Shown: one piece after another, positions 47,524 to 55,458 of the stretch | How positions within the stretch are numbered: the first letter of the stretch is position 1 | Layout: the number at the start of each line of letters is the position of its first letter | NCBI GenBank assembly: GCA_947628655.1 | Contig: CANRAS010000008.1 | Span: forward strand, 1 to 64,000 | From: an uncultured Clostridia bacterium | GTDB taxonomy: Bacteria; Bacillota; Clostridia; Oscillospirales; Ruminococcaceae | DNA: 64,000 bases | Reading direction: 5' to 3' | Notes under the pieces: generated by a model | What the model saw: the letters and a program-made list of their open reading frames with translations, nothing else | The model's database searches: none | What the model was told of the DNA's origin: nothing | Position numbers and translations under genes: made by a program

Positions 47524-47898
47524 TTACGTTATATTATCATCAGGCTGTTCTTCGTAAAGAGCAATTTGTTGTTCGCAAAATTCTCGCAGTTTTGGTATAT
47601 CCTCGGTAAGGGTTTCCCATAGTGAATCTGCGTCAACTTTGCCGTATTCGTGAGCAATAACATTGCGTATTCCTTGTATTTGATGCCATGGGATTTCATC
47701 GCAAGTATATTGCTTGTAATCATCCGACAAATGTTTCGCAAGTTCTCCTATCTGAAGTACACACATTGCCGCGGCGTTGCGATATGTCGAATATGCTTTA
47801 AAATTATCTATTTTAGCTTGAAAATGACTGCTTGCCTCGTCAATTTGTTCGATGTAATCAAGAATGTTTTTCAATAAATCCAAATCACGGCTGTTCAT
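47524..47898 (-). CDS. hepT: HepT-like HEPN ribonuclease toxin (copy 2)
   Basis: A 124-residue HEPN/DUF86 protein with the full RX4HXY motif RNVIAHEY (Arg78, His83, Tyr85). It shares little beyond the motif with the copy at 11549, so the two pairs are independent. The ATG overlaps the end of the MNT gene by 14 nt, implying coupled translation. Predicted RNA-cleaving toxin controlled by AMPylation of Tyr85. Confidence 0.92.
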   Translation of the reverse strand: MNSRDLDLLKNILDYIEQIDEASSHFQAKIDNFKAYSTYRNAAAMCVLQIGELAKHLSDDYKQYTCDEIPWHQIQGIRNVIAHEYGKVDADSLWETLTEDIPKLREFCEQQIALYEEQPDDNIT

Positions 47899-48190
47899 AT
47901 ATAATTACCTCGTCACACTGAATTTTGTCCAAGAAATCCTTTTCCAGACTGTTTGTTGTGAGCAAATCGACTTCCTTATCAAGCGCTCCGCATATATCCA
48001 AACGCATACCGCTGAGGGCGAACAGACCGCGCAGTTTTCCCTTGTCAATACGCAGGTCAATGTCGCTGTCCGCAGTAGCGCAGCCTTTTGCATACGAGCC
48101 GAACAGATACACGCGTTCAACGCCGTATTTTCTGGCAATAGGTAAAATGCGCCCCTTAATTTCAGCTATTGTATAAATTTTGTCGCTCAC
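47885..48190 (-). CDS. mntA: MntA-type nucleotidyltransferase antitoxin (copy 2)
   Basis: A 101-residue minimal nucleotidyltransferase. GSx10DxD: Gly31-Ser32, Asp43, Asp45; a third carboxylate probably in EVDLLTT near 73. Start is GTG 48190 with GGGGGCGG upstream. Promoter at 48212-48240. First gene of the pair, same order as copy 1. Confidence 0.92.
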   Translation of the reverse strand: MSDKIYTIAEIKGRILPIARKYGVERVYLFGSYAKGCATADSDIDLRIDKGKLRGLFALSGMRLDICGALDKEVDLLTTNSLEKDFLDKIQCDEVIIYEQP

Positions 48191-48211
48191 TCTGACCGCC
48201 CCCTTTTTTAC

Positions 48212-48240
48212 AGTATACCATACTTTATGGGAAAAAGCAA
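48212..48240 (-). promoter_or_regulatory. Sigma-A promoter for mntA-hepT (copy 2)
   Basis: Minus strand: TTGCTT (48235-48240), 17-bp spacer with extended TGG, TATACT (48212-48217). Confidence 0.82.
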
Positions 48241-48259
48241 GAGCGAAAACTTTTAATAA

Positions 48260-48290
48260 GCGCCCTCCCCGCCTACGGCGGGGAGGGCGC
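48260..48290. repeat. 31-bp perfect palindrome, copy 1
   Basis: GCGCCCTCCCCGCC-TAC-GGCGGGGAGGGCGC followed by TCTTTTT. It lies between divergent promoters, so it has no upstream gene to terminate. The identical palindrome occurs at 49316-49346. Confidence 0.92.
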
Positions 48291-48302
48291 TCTTTTTACC
48301 CC

Positions 48303-48331
48303 TTGACTTTCCCGCGAGTTTAAGATATAAT
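48303..48331 (+). promoter_or_regulatory. Sigma-A promoter for the lipoprotein at 48368
   Basis: TTGACT (48303-48308), 17-bp spacer, TATAAT (48326-48331). Confidence 0.85.
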
Positions 48332-48367
48332 ATAATAAAGTTTAATTAAACGGTTTGGAGGTAACAT

Positions 48368-49192
48368 ATGAAAAAGTTTTTGTCAATCCTGCTTGCGGGC
48401 GCGATGTTGGGTGTTTTATCTATGGTTTTAACGGGGTGTAATGTGGTTACGGAAAGAAAAATGAAAACTATGACCGAAAAGGCTTTAGAAGAAAAGTATA
48501 ACGAAAAGTTTGAATGTATTCAAGTTTACGGACAGAACCCAAGCGGTGCCTCTAATGCTATATGTTATCCGGTAAATGACAGGGCATTGATGTTCGATGC
48601 AACAATCTACCCGGACGGCACTTTAGGCTATGACTGCTATCCCAACAGTATTGCGGCAAAGTATTTCTCAAACGAATTTGACGATGCGTTGAGAGATATT
48701 TGGGGACGCCATTTCACATATTGCTACAAGCGGTCGGGAATTATCGACGATGAGGAAACAGCGCGAAAAATTATGAACGGTGAATTTACGTTAGAATATT
48801 ATTTTAATCACTTTAAAGAAACCTATACAGACGACAATACAATGTTGGCATATTACACAATATGCGTTGACTCTTCTAAAATAAATGTTTCATACGATGA
48901 GGAATGGGACGCAATTTCTGACGCATTGTCCGGCGTTTATGAAATTGGATTATCTTACGGCACACAATTGTATTTTACAGTTAATATATATTTTGTGCCG
49001 TCCGATGTATACGAAGAATGTATGAATTATTTCAAAGACAACGCAGAAGTTAGGTCTAATTTGGAAGAGATGATTGAAGGCTATCCTGAAAGGGAACATC
49101 ATAGGCAAATAGTATTCGACATAAACAGTTCTGAGAACAAATTCTCTCCGACCAAGGAAGAATATATTGAGTTAAGAAAGGACATTGATTGA
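48368..49192 (+). CDS. Lipoprotein, unknown function
   Basis: A 274-residue exported lipoprotein: basic start MKKFLSILLAGAMLGVLSMV then lipobox LTGC with Cys24. The mature part is acidic, rich in Tyr, Asp and Asn, without repeats or motifs I recognise. TTGGAGGTAA precedes ATG. The gene is more A+T-rich than its neighbours and is flanked by two identical 31-bp palindromes (48260 and 49316), which suggests recent insertion. Function unknown. Confidence 0.75.
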   Translation: MKKFLSILLAGAMLGVLSMVLTGCNVVTERKMKTMTEKALEEKYNEKFECIQVYGQNPSGASNAICYPVNDRALMFDATIYPDGTLGYDCYPNSIAAKYFSNEFDDALRDIWGRHFTYCYKRSGIIDDEETARKIMNGEFTLEYYFNHFKETYTDDNTMLAYYTICVDSSKINVSYDEEWDAISDALSGVYEIGLSYGTQLYFTVNIYFVPSDVYEECMNYFKDNAEVRSNLEEMIEGYPEREHHRQIVFDINSSENKFSPTKEEYIELRKDID

Positions 49193-49427
49193 TAAGGATT
49201 TGCTTATTAATTTCTAACTTATTAAATTTCGTCACAATTCCAACAATATTGTAAACCAAAGCAGGAAATCTCTAATTCCTAAGTAAACAACAGGGTCTGA
49301 CAGCATAAGCACCGAGCGCCCTCCCCGCCTACGGCGGGGAGGGCGCTCCCCAAGTGTGTCAACCCCGCAACCCCAAAAACTAACGGGTTAATCCGCTTGC
49401 GGATTAACCCGCTAACAACTAATCTCT
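49193..49427. other. Non-coding spacer with palindromes
   Basis: No gene seen. It holds the second 31-bp palindrome (49316-49346, identical to 48260-48290), the palindrome GGGTTAATCCGC-TT-GCGGATTAACCC (49385-49410) and the dispersed tail CTAACAACTAATCTCTA. Confidence 0.7.
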
Positions 49428-49471
49428 AAAAACTACACGGTCAACGAGTTGATGAGTCCTCGTTGACCGTG
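49428..49471 (-). terminator. Terminator of the ylxM-ffh-rpsP-khpA operon
   Basis: Minus strand: CACGGTCAACGAG / CTCGTTGACCGTG (49436-49471) followed by TAGTTTTT. Confidence 0.88.
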
Positions 49472-49527
49472 CTTTACATATGCAAATGAGTCGCGTTTTG
49501 AGTAGGTAAGTCGATATCGTAGAACGG

Positions 49528-49764
49528 TCAATCAATTTCGACCGAGATCTTCTCATTTGCGCGAACAGCGCCTGCGCGCATAACAGTTCTGATTGCCTTA
49601 GCAATTCTTCCCTGTTTACCGATAACTCTGCCCATATCTTCGGGTCCGACATGGAGGTGGTAAACGACCACACCCTCCTCGTTCGGTTCGTCAACGGTAA
49701 CCTCAACGGCTGTTTTGTCCTCAACCAGCGCAGACGCAATGGTTATAAGAAGCTCTTTCATCAT
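49528..49764 (-). CDS. khpA: KH-domain RNA-binding protein KhpA
   Basis: A 78-residue single KH domain. The signature GRVIGKQGRIAKAIRTVM (GxxG loop in IGKQGR) is at 45-62. In Firmicutes KhpA pairs with KhpB/EloR in RNA binding and cell elongation. GGAGG lies nine bases before the first of two adjacent ATG codons. Follows rpsP in the ylxM-ffh-rpsP-khpA operon. Confidence 0.95.
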   Translation of the reverse strand: MMKELLITIASALVEDKTAVEVTVDEPNEEGVVVYHLHVGPEDMGRVIGKQGRIAKAIRTVMRAGAVRANEKISVEID

Positions 49765-49864
49765 ATAACATTCCCTCCATAAGGGGTTAAATGCCGTGGT
49801 AAATTATGCCTAGCTTTCGATGAATTTCTAAAATACCTCTGCCATATTAACCTAAAATTCAAAT

Positions 49865-50092
49865 TCACTTCAAAAGTCTTTTAACGGTGTCGGTAGGCTG
49901 TGCGCCCTTTTTGATCCACTCATCGGCCTTGTCCTTATCAATGTTGACAACAGCGGGTTCTTTTGTTGGATCGTAGTAGCCGATCTCTTCTATAAAGCGC
50001 CCGTCGCGCGGAAAGCGTGAATCGGCAACTACCACTCGATAGAACGGGGCTTTCTTTGCGCCCATTCTTCTAAGTCTGATTTTAACTGCCAT
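49865..50092 (-). CDS. rpsP: 30S ribosomal protein S16
   Basis: A 75-residue S16: [40 protein letters not shown] and [26 protein letters not shown] precedes ATG 50092 by 11 bases. The rimM, trmD and rplS genes that often follow khpA are absent here. Confidence 0.98.
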   Translation of the reverse strand: MAVKIRLRRMGAKKAPFYRVVVADSRFPRDGRFIEEIGYYDPTKEPAVVNIDKDKADEWIKKGAQPTDTVKRLLK

Positions 50093-50169
50093 TGGTCTTA
50101 ATTCTCCTTTCGATTAATGATATATAAACCAAGCATACGCTTGTTTTATTTCGTAAATTTTACGGGGAG

Positions 50170-51510
50170 TTACTGCCACCCGCCCATATTCATCGGAAAC
50201 CGCGGCAGGCGTTTGCGCTTACCGCCAAGTCCCATTTGTTTCATCATCTTCTGCATCTGCTCAAATTGCCGTAAAAGCTGATTTACTTCCTCAACGGAAG
50301 TTCCCGAACCTTTGGCTATCCTGCGCTTTCTCTTCGCGTCAATGATAGACGGCTTTTCGCGCTCCCGCATTGTCATTGACGAGATGATAGCTTTCGTGTG
50401 CGGAAGTTTTTTGTCGTCAATATCCTCGTCCTTGATTTTCCCCGACATTCCCGGTATCATCTTGATAAGGTTTCTGACGTTGCCCATTTTTTCTATCTGA
50501 ACGAACTGCGCGTACAGGTCGTTCAAGTCGAACTTGTTTTCCTGTAACTTTTTAAGCGACTTTTCCGCCTCTTTCTCGTCATACGAGGCTTTCGCCTTGT
50601 CGATAAGAGTAAGCACATCACCCATACCGAGTATTCTGTCCGCCATTCGGTCGGGGTAGAATTGTTCGAGGTCGTCGGGCTTTTCGCCGACGCCCGCAAA
50701 CTTTATCGGCTTTCCCGTAACGGCAAGCACGGTAAGCGCCGCGCCTCCGCGGGTATCGCCGTCCAGCTTTGTGAGGATAACGCCCGTAATGTCGAGCGTA
50801 TCATTGAAACTCTGCGCGACGTTCACCGCGTCCTGACCCGTCATAGCGTCTACAACGAGCAGAATTTCATTCGGCTGAACGCTGGATTTAATATCTTTCA
50901 GTTCCTGCATAAGCGTTTCATCTATATGCAAACGCCCCGCCGTATCGAGCAAAACCGTGTCAAAGCCTTGGTCTTTCGCGTATTTTATGCCGTGTTCCGC
51001 TATCTTAACGGGGTTGCCTTGACCTTCGTCAAAGACGTGCGCGCCGACTTTCTCGCCGACAACGTGCAGTTGTTCAATCGCCGCGGGACGGTAAACGTCG
51101 CACGCGACCAAAAGCGGACGGCGGTTTTGAGTTTGAAGCCACTTCGCGAGTTTCGCGCAGTGCGTAGTTTTGCCCGCGCCCTGAAGTCCGCACATCATAA
51201 TAACGCACGGCGGACGGTTTCCGAAATCCAGCTTTGCGGTAGTACTTCCCATAAGCGATATAAGTTCGCCGTGGACAATATCAATCACCTGCTGCGCGGG
51301 AGTAAGGCTTTCCATAACTTTCGCGCCGAGAGCCTTTTCGCTCACGGTGTTCACAAAATCTTTTGCAACCTTAAAGTTTACGTCCGCGTCAAGCAGAGCC
51401 ATACGCACCTCGCGCATTGCGTCCTTGATGTCCTTTTCGTTCAGCTTTCCGTGACCTTTAAGCCTGCTGAAAACGTTATTCAGTTTTGAAGAAAGTCCCT
51501 CAAAAGCCAT
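50170..51510 (-). CDS. ffh: Signal recognition particle protein Ffh
   Basis: A 446-residue SRP54 GTPase. N domain (MAFEGLSSKLNNVFSRLKGH), G domain with Walker A GLQGAGKTT near 108, DTAGRLHIDE, TKLDGDTRGG, and a Met-rich M domain near the end (QFEQMQKMMKQMGLGGKRKR) that binds 4.5S RNA and signal peptides. AGAGGTAATT precedes ATG. Targets membrane and secreted proteins; cotranscribed with ylxM and rpsP. Confidence 0.98.
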   Translation of the reverse strand: MAFEGLSSKLNNVFSRLKGHGKLNEKDIKDAMREVRMALLDADVNFKVAKDFVNTVSEKALGAKVMESLTPAQQVIDIVHGELISLMGSTTAKLDFGNRPPCVIMMCGLQGAGKTTHCAKLAKWLQTQNRRPLLVACDVYRPAAIEQLHVVGEKVGAHVFDEGQGNPVKIAEHGIKYAKDQGFDTVLLDTAGRLHIDETLMQELKDIKSSVQPNEILLVVDAMTGQDAVNVAQSFNDTLDITGVILTKLDGDTRGGAALTVLAVTGKPIKFAGVGEKPDDLEQFYPDRMADRILGMGDVLTLIDKAKASYDEKEAEKSLKKLQENKFDLNDLYAQFVQIEKMGNVRNLIKMIPGMSGKIKDEDIDDKKLPHTKAIISSMTMREREKPSIIDAKRKRRIAKGSGTSVEEVNQLLRQFEQMQKMMKQMGLGGKRKRLPRFPMNMGGWQ

Positions 51511-51539
51511 AATTACCTCTATTCAAACAAACTCTTGCA

Positions 51540-51881
51540 CTAATCATTAATAGCCTTATGAATTTTATCGAGAGATTTTTTGATATTGTCGGCGTGTTCC
51601 GAGTTCGGCACGGCGTATTCGAGTTCCGCGTTCACTCGGTCGAGTTCCTCGGAAATCTCGCGAAATCTCGCGGCGTCGCCCAGCACGTCCTCAAATTCCA
51701 ACAGCTTGCCCTTGCCCTTTTTGATGAAATCGTTCACGGACTGTCTTGATATACCGCCCATTTCTTCGGCAATCTCGCTCAGCGACAAATCTGAATTATA
51801 CCTAAGATACAACGCTGTTTGCTGACTTTTCGGCAGGAGTTCGCCGTATATGTCAAGCAGCAATACAATATTCTCGTTCAT
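51540..51881 (-). CDS. ylxM: YlxM/P13-family putative DNA-binding protein
   Basis: A 113-residue helix-turn-helix protein of the UPF0122 family. LLDIYGELLPKSQQTALYLRY and the sigma-70 region-4-like LSLSEIAEEMGGISRQSVND are diagnostic. YlxM stimulates SRP GTPase activity in some bacteria and always neighbours ffh. AAGGTG precedes ATG; a perfect promoter lies 51 bp upstream. Confidence 0.95.
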   Translation of the reverse strand: MNENIVLLLDIYGELLPKSQQTALYLRYNSDLSLSEIAEEMGGISRQSVNDFIKKGKGKLLEFEDVLGDAARFREISEELDRVNAELEYAVPNSEHADNIKKSLDKIHKAIND

Positions 51882-51931
51882 AAGTCACCTTCGCGGTGTA
51901 ATGTAAATTAACGTTACACCTTCTTTTTTCT

Positions 51932-51960
51932 ATTATAGCAGATATTTTTCCATTTGTCAA
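51932..51960 (-). promoter_or_regulatory. Sigma-A promoter for ylxM-ffh-rpsP-khpA
   Basis: Minus strand: TTGACA (51955-51960), 17-bp spacer, TATAAT (51932-51937). The leader contains GGTGTAA ... TTACACC, a short inverted repeat (about 51894-51920). Confidence 0.92.
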
Positions 51961-51989
51961 GGGCTTTTTTAAACTTTAATCCGTATAAT

Positions 51990-52145
51990 TTCTCCACAAA
52001 TTCAACGTTAAATCCTGTTGAAAACACGTTGAAAACGTTGGAAAACCATAGGGTTTTCAACAATTCGAGGTATTTTCCCCCGAATTTGCATAGGTTCGCG
52101 GTTTGTTTTGTTGAAAACTCTGTTAAAATCGTGAAAAACCCCATT
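51990..52145. other. Non-coding spacer with clustered GTTGAAAAC-type nonamers
   Basis: TGTTGAAAAC, CGTTGAAAAC, GTTGGAAAAC, inverted GGTTTTCAACA, TGTTGAAAAC, TGTTAAAATC and CGTGAAAAAC lie within 130 bp. They recall the flavour of chromosomal origin regions, but no TTATCCACA box is present. Function unknown. Confidence 0.5.
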
Positions 52146-52189
52146 GCAAAGCGGTTTAAAAAGATTTTAGAAAAAATTTAAAAAACCCC

Positions 52190-52218
52190 TTGACAAATCT
52201 GTATAAACTGTATATAAT
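52190..52218 (+). promoter_or_regulatory. Sigma-A promoter for the GntR-ABC operon
   Basis: TTGACA (52190-52195), 17-bp spacer, TATAAT (52213-52218). Confidence 0.92.
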
Positions 52219-52233
52219 ATAATATATACAGTT
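52206..52233. promoter_or_regulatory. Operator for the GntR-type regulator
   Basis: AACTGTATATA - 6 bp - TATATACAGTT, a perfect 11-bp inverted repeat that covers the -10 box. Best explained as the autoregulatory site of the GntR protein encoded 17 bp downstream. Confidence 0.85.
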
Positions 52234-52249
52234 GCAGGCAGGTGAAAGT

Positions 52250-52627
52250 ATGAATATTTTTATAGATGTAAAAAGCGGAACGCCGATTTATGACCAGATA
52301 TATTCGCAGATAAAACAAGCGATAATAAACGGTGAACTATCCGAAAACGAACCGCTGCCGTCGATACGCGGTCTGGCAAAAGACCTGAAAATCAGCTTTA
52401 TCACGACAAAACGCGCATACGAGGAACTCGAAAAAGAGGGTTTTATCTACACAATTCAGGCAAAGGGGTGCTATGTCGCGCCGAAAAATCTTGAACTGAT
52501 ACGCGAAACGAACCTCAAAAAAATCGAGGAGAACATCGAGCAGATAATACAGCTTGCCGCCGCGTGTGAGCTTACGAAAGAAGAAATATTCGACATAATC
52601 AATTTTGCATGGGAGGGTGAAAAATGA
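52250..52627 (+). CDS. GntR-family (YtrA-type) transcriptional repressor
   Basis: A 125-residue regulator with N-terminal winged helix-turn-helix (GTPIYDQIYSQIKQAIINGE, LPSIRGLAKDLKISFITTKR) and only a short C-terminal dimerisation tail, as in the YtrA subfamily that controls ABC exporters. ATG 52250 has GCAGGTG six bases upstream. The stop overlaps the ABC gene. Probably binds the palindrome at 52206-52233. Confidence 0.92.
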   Translation: MNIFIDVKSGTPIYDQIYSQIKQAIINGELSENEPLPSIRGLAKDLKISFITTKRAYEELEKEGFIYTIQAKGCYVAPKNLELIRETNLKKIEENIEQIIQLAAACELTKEEIFDIINFAWEGEK

Positions 52628-53469
52628 ACGCAATCGAAATTAAGGAACTCAGCAAATCCTACGGGAATTTTAAGCTGGAAGAACTGAACATCGAACTTCC
52701 GGGCGGGTGCATTTTAGGTCTTATCGGTGAAAACGGCGCGGGGAAGTCCACGACGATAAAACTGATTTTGGGACTTTTAAAGCGTGACAGCGGAAGTATA
52801 AAAATCCTGGGTCGTGATAATCTCAAGGAAAACCGTCTTATGAAAGAGGATGTCGGAACGGTGTTTGACGAGGTAGGCATACCCGATTGTCTTGACGCGC
52901 GAAAGATTGAAAAGGTAATGCGCCGCACGTTTAAACGCTGGAACACCGACGAATACAACGCGCTGTTAAAACGGTTCTCCGTGCCGACGAACAGACCGTT
53001 CGGAAAACTTTCGCGCGGTATGAAAATGAAAGTCGGGATTGCCGCGGCGCTGTCGCATAACGCGAAGCTGCTGTTGCTTGACGAGGCGACAAGCGGACTT
53101 GACCCCGTAGCGCGCGACGAATTTCTCGATATTCTGAACGATTTCACCCGCAGCGAGGAACATTCCGTGCTTATATCGTCGCATATCGTAAGCGATTTGG
53201 AAAAGATATGCGATTACATTGCATTTTTGCATAACGGTAAATTGCTGTTATTCGAGGAAAAGGACGTTCTTTTGAGCGAATACGGCATAATACATTGCCC
53301 CGAACAAACGCTTTCCGAGCTGTCAAAATCTGCAGTAATATGCAAAAAAGTTTCATCATACGGCGCTGAGGCAATAGTCAGACGCAGCGAAATTCCGCAC
53401 AGCGCAGAGATAAGTCCCGTTACAATAGAAGAACTGTTCGTCTGTATGGCAAAGGAGGGCGCACAATGA
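52624..53469 (+). CDS. ABC transporter ATP-binding protein (YtrB-like)
   Basis: A 281-residue ATPase. Walker A GENGAGKST near 36, Q-loop region, signature LSRGMKMKVGIAAAL near 130, Walker B LLLLDEATSGLDP and switch His in ISSHI. Couples ATP hydrolysis to the permease in the next gene. Start overlaps the regulator stop, stop overlaps the permease start (both 4 nt), showing a tight operon. Substrate unknown; relatives respond to cell-wall antibiotics. Confidence 0.95.
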   Translation: MNAIEIKELSKSYGNFKLEELNIELPGGCILGLIGENGAGKSTTIKLILGLLKRDSGSIKILGRDNLKENRLMKEDVGTVFDEVGIPDCLDARKIEKVMRRTFKRWNTDEYNALLKRFSVPTNRPFGKLSRGMKMKVGIAAALSHNAKLLLLDEATSGLDPVARDEFLDILNDFTRSEEHSVLISSHIVSDLEKICDYIAFLHNGKLLLFEEKDVLLSEYGIIHCPEQTLSELSKSAVICKKVSSYGAEAIVRRSEIPHSAEISPVTIEELFVCMAKEGAQ

Positions 53470-54086
53470 AAGGATTGCTTTTAAAGGATTATTATGTAGT
53501 GACAAGAACCTGTAAAGTGCAGTTATTAGTAAACGTCGTGTTTATAATTGTTGCAATTATCACGAACGAAAACGACCGCTTTATGTTTTTGGCGGTGCCC
53601 GTGTTAATCGCAGGCGATATACCGATAACACTGATTGCAATTGACGAAAAATCGCGGTGGACGGAATACAGCGGCGCGCTCCCTTACAGTACGGCGCAAA
53701 AGGTTCTTTCAAAATATATCACGGGACTTATTTATGTATTGCTCGTGTGCGGCATTATGTTTTTGACAGCGCTCTGTTTTAACGGCTCGGAAATTCCCTT
53801 AACGATTATGTTTTCATTGGCACTTGCGGGCGCGTTGTTAATTCCGTCGCTAATGATACCGCTATGCTATAAATTCGGCGTGAACAACGGAATGTTAATT
53901 TTCCTTATATTATTATTTATTATAATGTTTATTTTTCAAAGCATATTCAGCACGGAGGAGATCTCCGCGTTGTTATTGAAATGCGCCGAAATCCCCGCGC
54001 CGATTTTCGTCTTGGCGGGAATTGCGGTTTACGGGGCGTCGTTTGGAATTTCAACGGCGCTTGGCGCGGTTAGAGGTAAGAAGTAG
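53466..54086 (+). CDS. ABC-2-type permease subunit
   Basis: A 206-residue membrane protein with about six helices, N-terminal MKGLLLKDYYVVTRTCKVQL as in ABC-2 permeases of the YtrC/bacteriocin-export type. Forms the membrane half of the exporter with the preceding ATPase. Some genomes have a second permease; none follows here. The gene ends directly at a heptamer array. Confidence 0.85.
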   Translation: MKGLLLKDYYVVTRTCKVQLLVNVVFIIVAIITNENDRFMFLAVPVLIAGDIPITLIAIDEKSRWTEYSGALPYSTAQKVLSKYITGLIYVLLVCGIMFLTALCFNGSEIPLTIMFSLALAGALLIPSLMIPLCYKFGVNNGMLIFLILLFIIMFIFQSIFSTEEISALLLKCAEIPAPIFVLAGIAVYGASFGISTALGAVRGKK

Positions 54087-54170
54087 GAGGTAAGAAGTCG
54101 AGCAAACCGCAAAGCTGTTTGGAATAAGTAAGAAGTAAGAAAATCCCCCGCCGTCAGGCGGGGGATTGAT
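54072..54170. repeat. Heptamer array and GC palindrome
   Basis: GTAAGAAGTAGGAGGTAAGA units start inside the permease stop region, continue at 54125-54142, and are followed by AATCCCCCGCC-GTCA-GGCGGGGGATT (54142-54167), probably also the operon terminator. Confidence 0.75.
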
Positions 54171-54203
54171 TGAACTATTATTATATACGTCAGTATTTGT
54201 AAA

Positions 54204-54502
54204 TTACAGCAGGTTTCCGTCATCATCGTAAAATGCACTGCAATATGTCAATTTCCCCGCAAGGCAGTTTTTCAGCGACGGGTCTAAGAATAAAATCTGT
54301 AAATGCTCGTTGTCGAATTCGTTTTCCGTAACGGTTATCCCATACGGCTTTCCGCTTTCAAAACCAAAGCGGGCGTAGTAGTCCCCGCCCAACAAAGCAA
54401 TCCACGGGAACCCCAGCTTTTCTGCTCTTGTTATACACTCTTTGACAAGCGCCGTTCCTATGCTCCGTTTAAGTCTGACATTTCAAATGTTTTAATGTTC
54501 AT
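54204..54502 (-). pseudogene. GNAT acetyltransferase remnant
   Basis: A start at 54502 with AAAGGACG upstream encodes MNIKTFEMSDLNGA and then a stop. In another frame the tail of a GNAT acetyltransferase continues: RLKRSIGTALVKECITRAEK, then LGFPWIALLGGDYYARFGFE to a stop at 54204. The GTALV acetyl-CoA segment and the YYARFGFE segment are typical, but the central 70 or so residues and the frame are lost. Internal deletion plus frameshift makes it non-functional. Confidence 0.8.
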
Positions 54503-54529
54503 TGTTTAACGTCCTTTACATTAAGTATA

Positions 54530-54605
54530 CTAGAGGGTTAGAGGCTGGAGGCTAGAGAGCGGGGCGCTTTTAGAGGTTAGAAGTTAGAGGTAAGAGGTAA
54601 GAAAT
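54530..54605. repeat. Heptamer-type repeat
   Basis: GGTTAGAGGCTGGAGGCTAG then GGTTAGAAGTTAGAGGTAAG; degenerate 7-bp units as elsewhere. Confidence 0.7.
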
Positions 54606-54633
54606 CGGGGCGCGCTCGTACCAACGTTACCTA

Positions 54634-54706
54634 GCCCGCGTTTTGCGCGGAGCGCAAAACAACGGCGCGTAAGCGCCGTTAATTCGCCGTCAGGCGAATT
54701 GCGGGC
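54634..54706. repeat. Perfect cloverleaf palindrome, copy 2 (73 bp)
   Basis: Same as 17610-17682: closing GCCCGC/GCGGGC and three hairpins with no unpaired bases between them. Only loop 2 differs (GTAA against TTAC). The homology continues to about 54815. Confidence 0.95.
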
Positions 54707-54889
54707 GGTCGGGCAACGGCGCGGTACGGGCGGGGCAGGCGCGTTTGACGTGTGGCGGTAAGCTAATGCGGGATAAGGGAAAAGGGCGCGTGAATTGAGC
54801 CACGCCGAACGCGCCTTTAAAGCAGTAAGGCTATTTGGAACGGCAGGCGCGGGGGTTGCTTTGGGTCACGGCGTTGCTCGTCGCGGTGG

Positions 54890-55110
54890 GCGTTTTCTCG
54901 CGCCCCCTTATTCTCCGCGCCCATACGGGCGCGTCGAATTTCGGGCGCACTCGAAAACGCCACGGTTTGCCGTCTGAATTTCGCCCAAAGTTGCGCCCCC
55001 ATCATACAAAATGCCACTGTCAAACGTGGCTTTTGGGGCGCAACTTTTCGCAAAATTCACCCCGCCTGACGGCGGGGTCGTTTGGCTAACGCCAAACGAC
55101 GGCAAACCGT
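54890..55110. repeat. Nested cloverleaf repeat B, copy 2
   Basis: Hairpin GCGTTTTC/GAAAACGC (54890-54960) with inner GCGCCC-ATAC-GGGCGC, then junction ACGGTTTGCCG (54962-54972) / CGGCAAACCGT (55100-55110) with the long arm TTGCGCCCC/GGGGCGCAA as in copy 1. Not a gene. Confidence 0.92.
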
Positions 55111-55115
55111 AACGC

Positions 55116-55425
55116 GCCTGCGAAACCGCTCTAGGTGGCTTTTAGTGAGCGGACTGCCACCGGCAGTCCGCTCACGGAGAGGTCGCATTAAACCAACCGT
55201 TCCGCTCGCTATGCTCGCTCCACTAGGCGCAAGGGGGACGCCCTCTATCGCAGGGCGTCCCCCTCTTTTTGCTCCGCTAAAGCGGAGCAAAAATTCACCC
55301 CCTTGCGGAGCTCTTGAGCGAAGTTTCGCCACTTCGTGGCGACACGGGGGCTCTGCCCCCGTGACCCCCGCCACCTTTGAAAAGGTGGACGAAACTTTTA
55401 CAGCCTACGGCGGGGCGGTTTACGG
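55116..55425 (+). repeat. Structured repeat S', downstream of secA
   Basis: Order: GCGGACTG-CCACCGG-CAGTCCGC hairpin, CGGAGAGG, CGCTCGCTATGCTCG, CACTAGGCGCAAGGGGGACG, TTTTGCTCCGCT/AGCGGAGCAAAA, CGCCACTTCGTGGCG, CACGGGGGCTCTGCCCCCGTG, CCACCTTTGAAAAGGTGG. Inverted copy at 58332-58630. Confidence 0.92.
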
Positions 55426-55458
55426 CTTGAACTCCGCTTTCTTACCTCTTACTTCTAA

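Noticed and set aside
51990..52145. A chromosomal origin (oriC) because of TGTTGAAAAC-like elements.
   Set aside because: No TTATCCACA-type DnaA boxes, no dnaA or dnaN gene nearby, and the context is ylxM-ffh.
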